Assembly (NCBI RefSeq): GCF_900660725.1
Contig: NZ_LR215044.1
Coordinates: forward strand, 62,001 to 126,000
Direction of reading: 5' to 3'
Length of the DNA: 64,000 bases
From: Mycoplasmopsis arginini
Lineage (GTDB): Bacteria; Bacillota_I; Bacilli_A; Mycoplasmatales; Metamycoplasmataceae
Both the position numbers and the translations under genes were made by a program. The number at the start of each line of letters is the position of its first letter. The stretch's first letter is position 1. The notes under the pieces were generated by a model. It saw only the letters and a list, made by a program, of their open reading frames with translations. It was not told where the DNA came from and made no database searches. This document shows positions 32,685 to 47,618 of this stretch, piece by piece.

Positions 32685-33704
32685 ATGGACAACAAACTTT
32701 ATTTTAAATATAGTCAAGAACATGATGATGAAATAGTAGATTTTTCAAAGCAAAAAGGTGTTTTGGTTATTAATGAAAATTCAACCGATGTTCCTACTAA
32801 ATTAATGGAAGATAATCATAAGTTGATTGAATATATAACAACTTATAAGACGTTAAAAGGTAATAATCTTTCTGATGAAAAAACATTAAATAATGTAATA
32901 GATAAAATAATTCACCTTATAGAAAGTGCAAATCTAATTAACTATTCTTCTTTTTGCGTATATCTTCAAGTCATAGGTTATTCGTATAGTACATATTGTG
33001 CAGAGAAAAACAAAATGGATTTAGATGAAAAAAGAGAATTAATTAAAACATTAGTAGATTTATATATTGAAAACAGGCACGATATGTACCTTTACCATGG
33101 ATATTCTGACCAAGTCTTGCAAGTTCAATCTGATGCTGCATCCAGCAGAAGGAAAGGGAAAACGGGAATTGAAAAAATGGAAGATATATTATTGCCACTT
33201 GGTTTCAAAAAAGCATCATCAATCTTTCAATTAGAAAATAGTGGATTATATTATTTATTACCTGATAAAGGGGATATAAGTTTATTTAACTCCTTTTTAA
33301 AGAAAAATGGAATTAAATTTGAATTTCGTGAAACAAGAGATAACAAGAATCCGGATATGTTTTTAGCAGTATATGGCGAATTCTATATAGTTGAACATAA
33401 ATTAACTAATGGTGGAGGTGGTTCCCAAAATGCTGAAATAAATGAAATTATTCAATTTATTAATTACGAAGAAGAAAAAGATAATTGGCATTATATTTCC
33501 TGCTTACAAGGCAATTTTTTTAAAAAATTGAATAAAGATAATCATGAGCCAAAGGCAGAAAAACAATTCATAAATGTTAATAATAATTTAGCCAGTCATA
33601 AAGGTAATTTCTTTGTTAATGGAAAAGGATTTGAAAAGTTAGTATCTGATTTAGTAGAAGACAAAAACACAGTAAGTGTTATTAAAAGGTATTTCGATAA
33701 ATAA
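32685..33704 (+). CDS. Putative restriction endonuclease (PD-(D/E)xK)
   Basis: 339 aa. Assigned from position directly after the methyltransferase and from a PD-(D/E)xK-like site: NPDMFLAVYGEFYIVEHK, near residues 222-238, with Asp, Glu and Lys in the expected order. No close family recognised. An SRRKGKTGIEKMED segment precedes the catalytic region. Only UGG Trp codons are used. Reading frame intact. Confidence 0.65.
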   Translation: MDNKLYFKYSQEHDDEIVDFSKQKGVLVINENSTDVPTKLMEDNHKLIEYITTYKTLKGNNLSDEKTLNNVIDKIIHLIESANLINYSSFCVYLQVIGYSYSTYCAEKNKMDLDEKRELIKTLVDLYIENRHDMYLYHGYSDQVLQVQSDAASSRRKGKTGIEKMEDILLPLGFKKASSIFQLENSGLYYLLPDKGDISLFNSFLKKNGIKFEFRETRDNKNPDMFLAVYGEFYIVEHKLTNGGGGSQNAEINEIIQFINYEEEKDNWHYISCLQGNFFKKLNKDNHEPKAEKQFINVNNNLASHKGNFFVNGKGFEKLVSDLVEDKNTVSVIKRYFDK

Positions 33705-33705
33705 A

Positions 33706-34322
33706 ATGATAGTTACTATAAATTCAACGCCAATAAGATATTTATTTAGCAATGATTCAATTATTAGAGACATCATTTTGAAATATGGTAACTTAAAATA
33801 TGAACTATATAACAATTATTATGAATTCATTGTTTATACAATTGTTAGTCAAATGTTATCTAATAAAATTGGGCACGAATTGTTTAATAGGATTCTTGAA
33901 CTTGTCGGTGGAGAAATTAGCCCGGATAATATTTATCATGTTGGTATAGAAAAACTAAAAGCATCGGGAATTTCACAAGGAAGACAAATGCAATATTTAA
34001 TTTAACAAAATATTCAATTACAAATCCGTGCTATTTTGCAGAATTAGCTAAATATAATGATAGTGAAATCATTGATTCATTAACTAAAATCAAAGGCATT
34101 GGCCCATGGACAGCAAAAATGTTTTTGATTTTTTGTTTAAATAGGAAAGATGTCTTACCAACAGAAGATGGGGCATTCATTACAGCTTTTAAGTTGGCAT
34201 ATAACTTCAAGGATGATACTAGAGATAAAAGATATATTAAGGAATATTGTACTAAATGGAAACCATATTCTAGTTATGTAGTAAGATATATTTACAAGGC
34301 ATTTGATGCTGGTTTACTTTAA
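33706..34322 (+). pseudogene. HhH-GPD DNA glycosylase (AlkA/Nth superfamily), frameshifted
   Basis: The first frame (ATG 33706) runs to TAA 34003-34005. The second frame, offset by one base, continues NLTKYSITNPCYFAELAKYN and reaches the hairpin KGIGPWTAKMFL and the catalytic-Asp region VLPTEDGAF, ending at 34322. Joined, the protein has about 205 residues, the normal size for this superfamily, which removes damaged bases. The break lies in TATTTAATTTAACA; restoring a lost 4-base TTAA unit rejoins the frames. All Trp codons are UGG. Confidence 0.75.
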
Positions 34323-34330
34323 TGTTTTGA

Positions 34331-34365
34331 TAAGTCATTCTTTATATAGAGTGGCTTTTTCTTTA
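34331..34365 (+). terminator. Terminator after the glycosylase remnant
   Basis: AAGTCATT pairs with AGTGGCTT (two G-U pairs), followed by TTTTCTTT. Another short stem (AACTG/CAGTT) follows before the def stop. The stretch to 34440 otherwise holds nothing recognisable. Confidence 0.6.
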
Positions 34366-34441
34366 TTCAAATGAAAAAACTGCCCGGATTTTATTCTAGA
34401 CAGTTATCGTTCTTACATTGTGTGCTCCTTGAGCCTATTTT

Positions 34442-34999
34442 TTATAATACTTCTAATTCTTTATCTTTACCTCAAGGATTCTTTTTATTAATTCTATCAA
34501 TAAATAAATTTCCTTGTAAGTGATCATATTCATGTTGGAAAACAATAGCAGTATAACCACTAACTTCATAACGTTTAAATTTTTTTTCCATATATGAATA
34601 AGCATCAACAATTACACGTGAATATCTAGGAACATATCCTTCTTGATTTGGTCATGATTCATTAACACTTAAGCAACCTTCGCCTTCTGATAAAGCTAGT
34701 TTATGATTTGAGTGACCAACTAATTTAGGGTTAATTAAAGCGTCATTAAAAATCACTTTATCATTTGCGTCAACAATTAATATATAAAAAATATTTTTAG
34801 GTATTCCATATTGAATAGCAGCAACACCGACAGCGGGTCTAAATTTTGTATTAGGTTTTTGACTATCTGAAACATGAAAAATCATTTTTTCAATTAAATC
34901 AATGTTTTCCTTAGATAAAGGAATTTCAATATCTTGTGATTTTTCTCTTAATATTTTTTCTGGTAATTGTACTAATTTAACATCTTCAAATTTAAACAT
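34442..34999 (-). CDS. def: Peptide deformylase
   Basis: 185 aa with UGA Trp codons. It removes the formyl group from nascent proteins. The three motifs are visible: GVAAIQYG (near 57-64), EGCLS (near 106-110) and QHEYDHL (metal-binding HExxH). A TATAAT on the minus strand (plus 35008-35013) ends 8 bases before the ATG with no RBS, so the mRNA may be leaderless. It converges with the foreign R-M island. Confidence 0.95.
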
Positions 35000-35097
35000 A
35001 ATATAACATTATAAAAGAATTATTTTATTAAAATGATTTTTTTTGTTAATATTTATACATTACTAAAATAATTATTTTATATATGGAGAACTTTTAG

Positions 35098-36357
35098 ATG
35101 GATATTCACCTCTACCCTTGACAATATGCACTTTTAATAATATCTTTAATATTATTGCTTGTTAGTTCAGGCATTTTTTCTGCTACAGAAACTGCTTATA
35201 CTTCCTTATCAAAAGCAAAGATTGAAACAATGATTGAGAAAAAAGTTAAAGGTCATAAAATTATTGAGAAACAACATAACTTTTTTAACCGAACATTAGG
35301 AACAATATTAATAGCTAATAATTTAGTAAATATTGCTTCATCGACATTACTTGCCTATTTATTAACACAAGCATTTGGTGCATCTAAAGTAGGTTTAGCT
35401 TCGATTATTTCGACAATTGTTATGACACCTATTATCGTTTTATTTGCTGAAATAATTCCAAAACTAATTGCAAAAAGATACCCAGAAAAAACTGTTAAAT
35501 CATTTTATTGATTTATTGAAATGTTATATTGAATTTTTATTCCAATAACATATCCTATTTCGAAAATTGGTAAGAAAATTTATATTACAAATACTGAAGA
35601 AGATGTAAAAAGTTTATTAAATATAGCCCAAGATGAGGGTGTTTTAGAATTTAAAGAATCCGTTATGGCTCAAAATGTATTAGACCTTGATTCTACAAAA
35701 GTTTCACAACACTATATAAAAATGAAAAACGTTGATTTTCTGAGTTCAAAAGCAACAATGCAAGAAGCACTAGCAATGTTTAAAGAAACTAATTATTCAA
35801 GGATACCTGTTGAGAAAGATGGAGATCTTATTGGTATTTTACTTTTGAAGGATATATTCTTTTTACAAAGAGGAAATATTTTAAACTATATAAAATCAGT
35901 TCCAAGAGTATCGGCTAATTCGATATTATCAGTAGCATTAGAAAAAATGCGTCAATCTCGTGCTCAAATGGCATTCGTTACTGAAAGTAATAATGATGAT
36001 AAAGCAATAGGAATTATCACTATTGAAGATATTCTAGAAGAAGTTGTTGGTGAAATTTATGATGAGTATGATAATGATGAGCAAATTTATGAAATAAGTT
36101 TAGAAAGATGCGAAGCCAAAGATACGGTTTTAATGAAAACATTATGAAAACAATTAGAACTTGATCAATATCTTGATTATGAACTAGATGATAAAGAAAA
36201 GAATCAAACCTTGTCTGCTTGATTAGAAACTAAAAAAGGCCACGCTTTAAGAAAAAATTCTAAATTTGAACTTGACGAAAAAATAACATTTAAAGTTTTA
36301 GAAAAGAAAAATAAAGATCAAAAATATGATTATATTGAAATAGATTGAAGCAACTAA
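35098..36357 (+). CDS. CNNM/CorC-family (HlyC-type) membrane protein
   Basis: 419 aa with about eight UGA Trp codons. N-terminal DUF21 transmembrane domain (SSGIFSATETAYTSLSKAKI, then ALLAY-type helices and VLFAEIIPKLIAKRYPE), a pair of CBS domains (about 195-320, NYSRIPVEKDGDLIGILL and GIITIEDILEEVVGEI) and a small C-terminal CorC_HlyC-type domain. Family members are linked to Mg2+ and other cation efflux. RBS GGAGAA. Monocistronic. Confidence 0.88.
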
Positions 36358-36386
36358 AAAATCTGGAAATTAGTTCCAGATTTTTT
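36356..36386. terminator. Bidirectional terminator
   Basis: AAAAAATCTGGAA and TTCCAGATTTTTT form a perfect stem (36356-36386) between the convergent CNNM gene and the ABC-F gene. Confidence 0.92.
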
Positions 36387-36393
36387 ATTATTT

Positions 36394-38007
<1,614 letters not shown>

Positions 38008-38162
38008 ATTATGCTCCTTTACTTCTTATTTATAATCTATTTTTTAAAATATATTCTATATTTACTGTATATATTAATAATTTAATAATATTAACATATA
38101 TATTGTTTATTAATTATTTATTAATTAAAAAAATTAGTTTATAATTATTTTGCTAAAAAAAT

Positions 38163-38238
38163 GCATCCTTAGCTCAGCAGGTAGAGCAAGGGACTCTTAA
38201 TCCCTGGGTCGTGGGTTCGAACCCCACAGGATGTACCA
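38163..38238 (+). tRNA. tRNA-Lys(CTT)
   Basis: A 76-nt cloverleaf: acceptor GCATCCT/AGGATGT, anticodon stem AGGGA/TCCCT with loop CTCTTAA (anticodon CTT), T-loop TTCGAAC, and an encoded CCA. Confidence 0.95.
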
Positions 38239-38242
38239 TATA

Positions 38243-38275
38243 AAAAGACAAGGTCTTAAAGCCTTGCCTTTTTTA
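38243..38275. terminator. Terminator between tRNA-Lys and clpB
   Basis: GACAAGG pairs with CCTTGCC (one mismatch) and is followed by TTTTTTATTT. The A-rich left side lets it also serve the minus-strand clpB transcript. Confidence 0.7.
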
Positions 38276-40420
38276 TTTAACTTTTATCACGATCTCATCA
38301 TCTTCAATATTTATTGTTATGATCGAATCTTCTTTTATTTCATTACTTAAAATAAAGTCTGCGATTTTGTTTTCAATTTGATTTTGAATAAATCTTTTTA
38401 CTACTCTTGCTCCAAAAGCTGGATTGTAAGCCTTATTAGCTATATATGATAACACATCTTCTTTATAAAATAAATTAGCTTTTATGTTATCTAAAATTCT
38501 TTTAGCTAATTTTTTTAATTCTAGATCTACAATTTCTTTTACTACTTGAATACTTAATTGGTTAAAAGGAACTATTTCATCAATTCTATTAATAAACTCC
38601 GGTTTAAATTTAGTTAATAATATTTTCATTAGTTCATCTTTTTCTGGCATTTTTTTCATGATTTGCTCTGAACCAATATTTGAAGTCATAATAATAATTG
38701 TATTTTTAAAATTAATCTTTCTTCCCTTGCTATCGGTTAGAATTCCATCATCTAATATTTGTAATAAAACATTTAGAACATCAACATGTGCTTTTTCAAT
38801 TTCATCAAATAAAATAATTGAATAAGGATTTTGTCTTACTTTTTCAGTTAATTGTCCCCCATTATCATCATAACCAATATACCCTGGAGGCGAACCGATT
38901 AATTTTGAAGTGCTGTGTTTTTCCATATATTCAGACATATCTAAACGAATAATGTGGTTTTCATTATCAAATAAGTTAAACGCAAGCGCTTTTGCTAATT
39001 CTGTTTTACCTACCCCTGTAGGACCTAAAAATAGGAAAGAACCAATCGGGCGATTTGGATCGTTTATTTTTGCTTTAGCTCTTTTAATTGCTTCAGAAAC
39101 TAAGTCAATAGTTTCTTGTTGCCCTTTCACCCTCTTTGCTAAATTTGCACTTAAATTAAGTAATTTATTCTTTTGTGTTTCTAATAATTTAGTTACTGGA
39201 ACTTTTGTTCATTTACTTACAATTGACGCAATTTCTTCCTCATCAATTGTTTCTTTGATTAAACGATCTTTTAAATTATTTAGTTGATTTTCTACATCTT
39301 TTTTAGATTCTTCCAAACTAGGTAATAATGAATACATAACTTTTGATGCTTCGAAGTATTTACCTTCTGATTGTAAAATTGTTAAATGTCTTTTTAGTTC
39401 TTCAATATTATCTTTAAAAGATGATAATTTTGCAATTAATTCCTTTTCTTTATTTCATTGATCAGTTAATAATTTATGTTTTTCTTTTAAAACGTTTAAA
39501 TTATTATTAATTTGTTTAATTCTTTCGCTGTTATTCTTAATTTCTTTATTTATCGAGTTTTCAATTGCTGCTTTTTCAATTTCTAATTTAGCAATTTCGT
39601 AATTTAATTTTTCAATAGGCTCAGGAATATATTTCATTTCAGTTTTAATGTTAGCTGCTGCTTCATCAATCAAATCTATTGCTTTATCTGGTAAAAAACG
39701 ATCTGAAATATAACGTGCTGATAAATTTGAAGCTGCCACTAAAGCCTCATCCTTTATTTTTACTTCATGAAATGTTTCGTATCTTTCTTTTATTCCTCTT
39801 AAAATAGTAATTGTATCTTCGATTGAAGGTTCATTTATAAATATTTTTTGCATTCTTCGTTCTAAAGCTGAGTCTTTTTCGATATATTTACGGTATTCAT
39901 CTAATGTTGTAGCCCCTATTAAATGTAGTTGTCCTCTCGCCATCATTGGTTTTAGCATATTACCTATATCCATGCTTCCTTCACCAGTTTGCCCAGCTCC
40001 AACGATCATATGAATTTCATCTATAAATAAAATTATTTCGCCATTCGAATCTTGAATTCTTTTTAAAATGGCTTGAATTCTTTCTTCGAATTGTCCCCGG
40101 TAAGAGGTTCCGGCAATAATTGAAGAAATATTTAATTCATAAACCTTCTTAGATTTTAGATTTTCAGGAACTTGATTTTCAATAATTTTTCTTGCTAACC
40201 CTTCTACGATTGCAGTTTTACCTACCCCTGGTTCACCGACTAAAACTGGGTTATTCTTAGTTTTACGTGATAAAATTCGCACTAAAGACCTTATTTCTTC
40301 ATCACGGTTGATAACTGGCTCTAGTTTTCCTTCAAGGGCAAGTTGAGTTAAATCTCTTCCATATTGTAATAATGGATCTTTGTTGTTATTTTCTTGTGCA
40401 GGTGTTCATGATGCGTGCAT
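38273..40420 (-). CDS. clpB: ClpB disaggregase, short form without N-domain
   Basis: 715 aa, versus about 857 in E. coli. The ATG at 40420 follows AAAGGAGGAAAGTT. With DnaK, ClpB pulls apart aggregated proteins. The protein begins just before NBD1, so the N-domain is missing. Walker A sites are GEPGVGKT (near 63) and GPTGVGKT (near 466), with a coiled-coil M-domain between (ending near 370) and the pore loop [14 protein letters not shown] in NBD2. Some Trp are UGA. Its promoter carries a CIRCE operator, so it is under HrcA heat-shock control. Confidence 0.95.
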
Positions 40421-40456
40421 AACTTTCCTCCTTTATCTAACTTAAATCCTAAGAAA

Positions 40457-40497
40457 ATTATACCACTTTTTTAGCACTCTAGTAATTAAAGTGCTAA
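40457..40497 (-). promoter_or_regulatory. CIRCE operator and clpB promoter
   Basis: TTAGCACTC-N9-AAGTGCTAA at 40471-40497 matches the CIRCE consensus with one mismatch in 18 arm positions. A minus-strand TATAAT lies at 40457-40462, directly downstream, so HrcA bound here would block RNA polymerase. Confidence 0.93.
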
Positions 40498-40556
40498 AAA
40501 AATAGATTAATATTAATTTATTAATATTTATCATTATCCTTAAAAATAAAAAGTAA

Positions 40557-40588
40557 TATAATTTACATAGGTTATTTTATAAATAACC
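40557..40588 (+). promoter_or_regulatory. ATP synthase operon promoter and leader hairpin
   Basis: TATAAT at 40557-40562, then a hairpin GGTTATTT-TAT-AAATAACC at 40570-40588, ends 8 bases before the first ATG. The hairpin occupies the 5' end of the mRNA and may stabilise it or limit translation of the first gene. Confidence 0.6.
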
Positions 40589-40596
40589 ACTTGAGT

Positions 40597-41064
40597 ATGA
40601 ATAAATTAAATGGAAAAATTTTTTGAATAACTTATACTACCCTAAATATTGCTTTATTGTTAATATTTTCTTCAATAGCATTTTTAGATTATTCTCTATT
40701 ACTGGGGTATTTGGTAGGTATAGTTAGTTTTTTATTATTTTTAGTTATATTAAAGCTATCACTAAATTTGATAAAAAATAGTATTAATAGTAATAATAAA
40801 AAGCAATACCGAATTAGAATGTTTATTGCTATTTTGATTTTTTTATTATTGATGTTTTTAAATATTGGTATTTTAGGATTATTTGTTTGATTAAATTCTT
40901 ATTATCATTCAATTTATCCAAGTTCTAATGTTGCGTTTTTCCCATTTAATACTATAACAATAACAGCTCCTTATTTATTATTGTCAGTTTTTTCAATAAT
41001 ATGAACTGTTGTTGTTTTAATAAAAAAAAGAAAGGAGGACAATGGACAAACTATTAAAAATTAA
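40597..41064 (+). CDS. atpI: AtpI-like membrane protein
   Basis: 155 aa with about four membrane helices and several UGA Trp codons. The call is from position as first gene before atpB and from hydrophobic pattern; sequence conservation of AtpI is low. It may assist c-ring assembly. The atpB ATG at 41042 lies inside its 3' end. Confidence 0.6.
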
Positions 41065-41845
41065 TTGATTTGGTTCATCTGAAATAAATAGTAATCAAAT
41101 TTTTTCACTTATATCACTTGTGTTTATAACATTAGTTTTATCAGTTTTAATTTATGTTGCAGTTAAAAGACAAAAAGTTAATAAAGCCCCTAATGCAGCA
41201 ATTATTTTAGTTGAAACCGCCATTATCGGTGGTGACAAATTTATTTCTGAAACACATGAATCAAAATTTGATAAGGCAAATCCGTATCTTATTTCCTTAT
41301 TTGTATTTATATTTTTTGGAAATATCTTATCAATAATTGGTTTAGCGCCTATGGGTTCAAGTTTATCGGCTGTATTAGCAGCAACAGTAGTTTCTTGATT
41401 AGGAACAGCTGGTGTTGGTATTGCCTATAACAAAGTAAAATATGTTATTAAACTTTTAAATCCATTAGAATTTGCATCTAATTATTCACCAATTATTTCA
41501 ATGACATTTCGGGTATATGGAAATATTATTGGTGGTGTTGTTCTAGTATCTTTAGCATCAATATTTTTAAATAATATTTGATCAAAAATTATTGGTGTAC
41601 AGGCAACTTCAGAAGCATCAATATTTAACCCATTTGGAATTTTGATTCTACCAGCATTTAATTTATATTTTGACTTATTTGGTGGCGCAATTCAGGCATT
41701 TGTTTTTGTTGTCCTTACAATGTCCTACTGATCACAGGCAGCGGAAGTTGATGTAAAAGAAAAGCATAAGAAAAAAATAAGAGATTGAAAAAAGAAAATT
41801 ATCGCAAACAAAGGAGAAGTTGAAGATAATATTCAAACTAGTTAA
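41042..41845 (+). CDS. atpB: ATP synthase Fo subunit a
   Basis: 267 aa. It forms the proton half-channels beside the c-ring. The essential Arg is in ISMTFRVYGNIIGG (near residue 160), and LFGGAIQAFVFVVLTMSYW matches the conserved last helices. RBS AAAGGAGGACA. Overlaps atpI by 23 bases. Confidence 0.92.
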
Positions 41846-41879
41846 AAAATAAAATAATAATTTAATTTAGGAGAAAAAA

Positions 41880-42188
41880 ATGATTGATAAATTAGACAAA
41901 GTAAGAGAAATTATTCAAACCTTTGATGCAAACAAGGCGGGGTTAAAAGACGCACATAATTATCCTATTGCATACGGTTTAACAATGTTAGGAGCAGGTT
42001 TAGCAATTTGCGGTGCTGGGGTTGTTTCTTTGGGACAAGGTATTGCTGTTGCTAAGGCTTGTGAAGCTGTTGGAAGAAATCCTGAGGCTTTATCTAAAGT
42101 ACGTACCTTGTTAATTTTAGGCCTAGCTATTGTTGAAACCGCATCTATTTATTGTTTAGTTATTGCTTTATTATTAATCTTTATTTAA
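41880..42188 (+). CDS. atpE: ATP synthase Fo subunit c
   Basis: 102 aa, with about 25 extra N-terminal residues relative to E. coli. Two helices: GLTMLGAGLAICGAGVVSLG and LLILGLAIVETASIY, the latter carrying the ion-carrying Glu. The polar loop AVGRNPEA is conserved. RBS TTTAGGAGAAAAA. Confidence 0.95.
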   Translation: MIDKLDKVREIIQTFDANKAGLKDAHNYPIAYGLTMLGAGLAICGAGVVSLGQGIAVAKACEAVGRNPEALSKVRTLLILGLAIVETASIYCLVIALLLIFI

Positions 42189-42212
42189 AATAAAACATAA
42201 CATAAATACAAA

Positions 42213-42764
42213 ATGGAAATATTACCTATTTTTAATAGAATATCAGAAGGCAGTGGAAGCGTTAGTGAAGAATTAGAAAAAACATTCTCGGGCCTAACTT
42301 TCAATTGACCTTTATTTGTATTTTCTTTAATTGTTTTAATGCTTGTAACCATTATTATCACTTTTTTAGTTTATAAACCAATTAAAAAAATGGTAAAAAG
42401 ACGTCAAGAATTAATTCAAAAAAATATTGATGCTTCAATTAAAGCAAAAGATGAAGCTTTAAAAGTTCAAGAAGAACATGATAAAAAAATAATTGAAGCA
42501 ACAAATCAAGCAAAAACTATCATAAATAATGCTAAAGCTGAAAGTGAAAGAATTGTTAATAGTGGTTCAGCTGCGGCTAAGAAAAAAGCTGAAATGATGT
42601 TAGAACAAGCAGAAATTTTAATTAATAAAAAACGTGCGCAATTTAATGTTGAACAAAAGAAAATAATTATGGAAAATGCAGTTGAAATCGCAAAAAAAAT
42701 TATTGGTCGTGAAATTAAAGACTCGGACAACATTAAAATGATTAATGAAGTTATAGATAAGTAA
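42213..42764 (+). CDS. atpF: ATP synthase Fo subunit b
   Basis: 183 aa. One membrane helix (about 32-54), then a long Lys/Glu/Ala coiled coil forming the peripheral stalk (AETNQAK-type heptads). The N-terminal 30 residues are polar and contain no Cys, so it is not the lipoprotein form seen in some mycoplasmas. No clear RBS precedes the ATG; it probably relies on coupling to atpE 24 bases upstream. Confidence 0.9.
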
Positions 42765-42771
42765 TTATATT

Positions 42772-43302
42772 ATGACTGATTTAAACGAAATTATTAATAA
42801 TTGATCATTTGCTTTATTTGATCTCGCAAAAAGTTCAAATAAACTTATAGAAATTACAAATGAATCTGCTGACATTATTAAAGTTTTAAAACAAAATAAA
42901 GAATATTTAAAAATGCTTAATTCTTTTGATTTATCAGAAGAAAGTAAATTCAAAATGATTGATGAGTCATTTAATTCATATCATCCTTATATTTTAAATA
43001 TGATTAAATTAGCAACTAAAAAACACGTTGTTAAATATATAGATATTATTTTCCACCGTTTTATCGAATTATCAAATGATAAATTAAATATCAGATATGG
43101 TCATGTTTATTCAGTTAATCCTTTAACAAAAACTGAGATTTCAAAATTAGAAAAAAAACTTTCGAAGGATTTAAATTCAAAAGTTACACTAATTAATGAA
43201 ATTGATAAAAATTTAATAGGTGGAATAAAAATTAAAGTTGATGAATATTTAATTGATAATTCTGTTTTAGGAAAATTAAATAAAATTAAGTCTTTAGTAT
43301 AA
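42772..43302 (+). CDS. atpH: ATP synthase F1 subunit delta
   Basis: 176 aa with one UGA Trp codon near the N-terminus. It joins the F1 hexamer to the stalk. The C-terminal [18 protein letters not shown] matches the family end motif GGxxIxxGxxxxDxSV. Placed between atpF and atpA as usual. Confidence 0.9.
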
Positions 43303-43315
43303 CGAAAGGAAAAAT

Positions 43316-44877
43316 ATGGCTTTAAAACCAAGTGATTTATCAGCTATCATTAAAAATCAAATTAAAGAATTTAATGATAATGTAAGTTATGATGAAGTTG
43401 GTAGAGTTATAACTGTCGGTGATGGAATTGCACTTGTTAGTGGTTTAACTAATGTTGAATATGGTGAATTAGTTATTTTTGATTGTGGTATTGTTGGAAT
43501 GGCTTTAAACCTTGAAGAAGAACTAGTGGGTGTCGTTGTTTTAGGTGATGATAGAAATATTGTTGAAAATTCTCATGTTAAAAGAACACATGAAGTTATT
43601 TCAGTTAAAGTTGGAGACGCTTTATTAGGCCGTGTTGTTAATGCTTTAGCAAAACCTATTGATGGAAAAAATAAAATTGATTCTGAAATTAATAGACCAA
43701 TTTTTAAAATAGCACCAGGAGTTATGACCCGTAAAGAAGTTTCGGAACCTTTAAATACTGGTATTTTAGCAATTGATGCTTTAATTCCAATTGGTAAAGG
43801 TCAACGTGAATTAATTATTGGGGATAGACAAACTGGAAAAACAGCTATTGCAATCGATGCTATCTTAAATCAAAAAGGCAAAGATGTTTATTGTGTTTAC
43901 GTAGCAATAGGTCAAAAAAATTCAACAATAACACAAATCGTTGACCAATTAGCAAAAAACGATGCTATGAAATATACAACAATTATTGCTGCATCAGCCT
44001 CGGAAAGTGCCCCATTACAATATATTGCTCCATATACTGGAATAACAATTGCTGAAGAATGAATGTCACAAGGCAAAAGCGTTTTAATTGTTTATGATGA
44101 TTTATCTAAACATGCTGTTGCTTACCGTACACTATCGTTATTATTAAGAAGACCTCCTGGACGTGAAGCATATCCTGGTGATGTTTTTTATCTACACTCA
44201 CAATTATTAGAAAGATCAGCACGTTTAAATAACGATTATGGCGGTGGTTCAATTACTGCTCTTCCAATAATTGAAACCCAAGCTGAAGATATTTCTGCAT
44301 ATATTCCAACAAACGTCATTTCAATTACTGATGGACAAATTTTTACAAAAGAATCATTATTTAACTCAGGCCAAAGACCTGCTATAGATATTGGTTATTC
44401 TGTAAGTAGAGTTGGTTCATCAGCGCAAACAAAGATGACAAAGAAAATTGTTTCAAGTTTAAAATTAGAATTAGCACAGTATAATGAAATGCAAGCATTT
44501 GCCCAATTTGGTTCTGATCTTGATCAAAATACAAGAATAATTTTAGAACATGGAGCGAAGGTCTATGAATTATTAAAACAATCTCAATTTTCACCTTATT
44601 CACCAGCTCAGCAAATTATTTTATTATTTTTAGCAAAATATCGTTTAATTAATGTTATTCCTAAAAACAGCATAATTAAGTACCGTCAAGACATTTTAAC
44701 TTATTTTGCAACTGATACTAAAGCAACAGAAATTATCAGAAAAATTGATGAATCATCTGATTGAACTAATGAGTTAATTGAAGAAATTTATAATCAAATT
44801 ATTGAATTTAATGATTTATTTATAAAAACTATTCCATTATATAACAAAGAAAACTATATTCCTATTCCAGAATTACC

Positions 44878-44899
<22 letters not shown>
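43316..44899 (+). CDS. atpA: ATP synthase F1 subunit alpha
   Basis: 527 aa. Non-catalytic nucleotide-binding subunit of F1. P-loop GDRQTGKT near residue 169, the [15 protein letters not shown] block, [12 protein letters not shown] and VGSSAQ are all conserved. Two UGA Trp codons (44060 and 44762) interrupt the frame under the standard code. RBS CGAAAGGAAA. The last 22 bases overlap atpG. Confidence 0.97.
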
Positions 44900-47216
<2,317 letters not shown>

Positions 47217-47219
47217 TTT

Positions 47220-47588
47220 ATGAGTGAAAATAAATTTATTAATATCCTTATAACAACACCAAACGGTGTATATTATCAATCAAAAGCTTTTATTGCAACT
47301 TTTACTACAACAGAAGGTCAAATTGGTTTAATGAAAGAAGCAATACCTTTTTTAGCAGCACTTGTTCCTTCAAAAATTATTATTAAAGAAGACAATAATT
47401 TGACAAAAACTTTTTTTATTGATCGTGGAATTGTAGAATTTAAAAATAACTTACTTTCTTTAATTGTAAATAACATAGATACCAAAGCTTTTGATAAAGA
47501 AGCTAAATTTGAAAAAGTCGACGAAACTAAATACACGGTTATCGAAGAATTAGTTTTAAAGAAAAAATTGGCTGAACAAAAAAAATAA
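47220..47588 (+). CDS. atpC: ATP synthase F1 subunit epsilon
   Basis: 122 aa. N-terminal beta-sandwich (ITTPNGVYYQ, TEGQIGLMKEAIPFLAAL, FFIDRGIVEFKNN) with a shortened C-terminal helix region. Starts 4 bases after atpD without a clear RBS, suggesting coupling. Last gene of the operon. Confidence 0.92.
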   Translation: MSENKFINILITTPNGVYYQSKAFIATFTTTEGQIGLMKEAIPFLAALVPSKIIIKEDNNLTKTFFIDRGIVEFKNNLLSLIVNNIDTKAFDKEAKFEKVDETKYTVIEELVLKKKLAEQKK

Positions 47589-47590
47589 TT

Positions 47591-47618
47591 TAATGCAGAT
47601 TTATTTCTGCATTTTATT
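47591..47618 (+). terminator. ATP synthase operon terminator
   Basis: AATGCAGA (47591-47598) pairs with TCTGCATT (47605-47612), then TTATTTTT. The right half of this hairpin is duplicated at 50180-50190. Confidence 0.88.

Noticed and set aside
33999-34006. Programmed -1 frameshift in the glycosylase
   Set aside because: No in-phase slippery heptamer of the X XXY YYZ type is present at the junction; a small deletion is simpler.
38910-39287. Plus-strand 125-codon frame inside clpB
   Set aside because: Antisense shadow of clpB with no RBS or recognisable domain.
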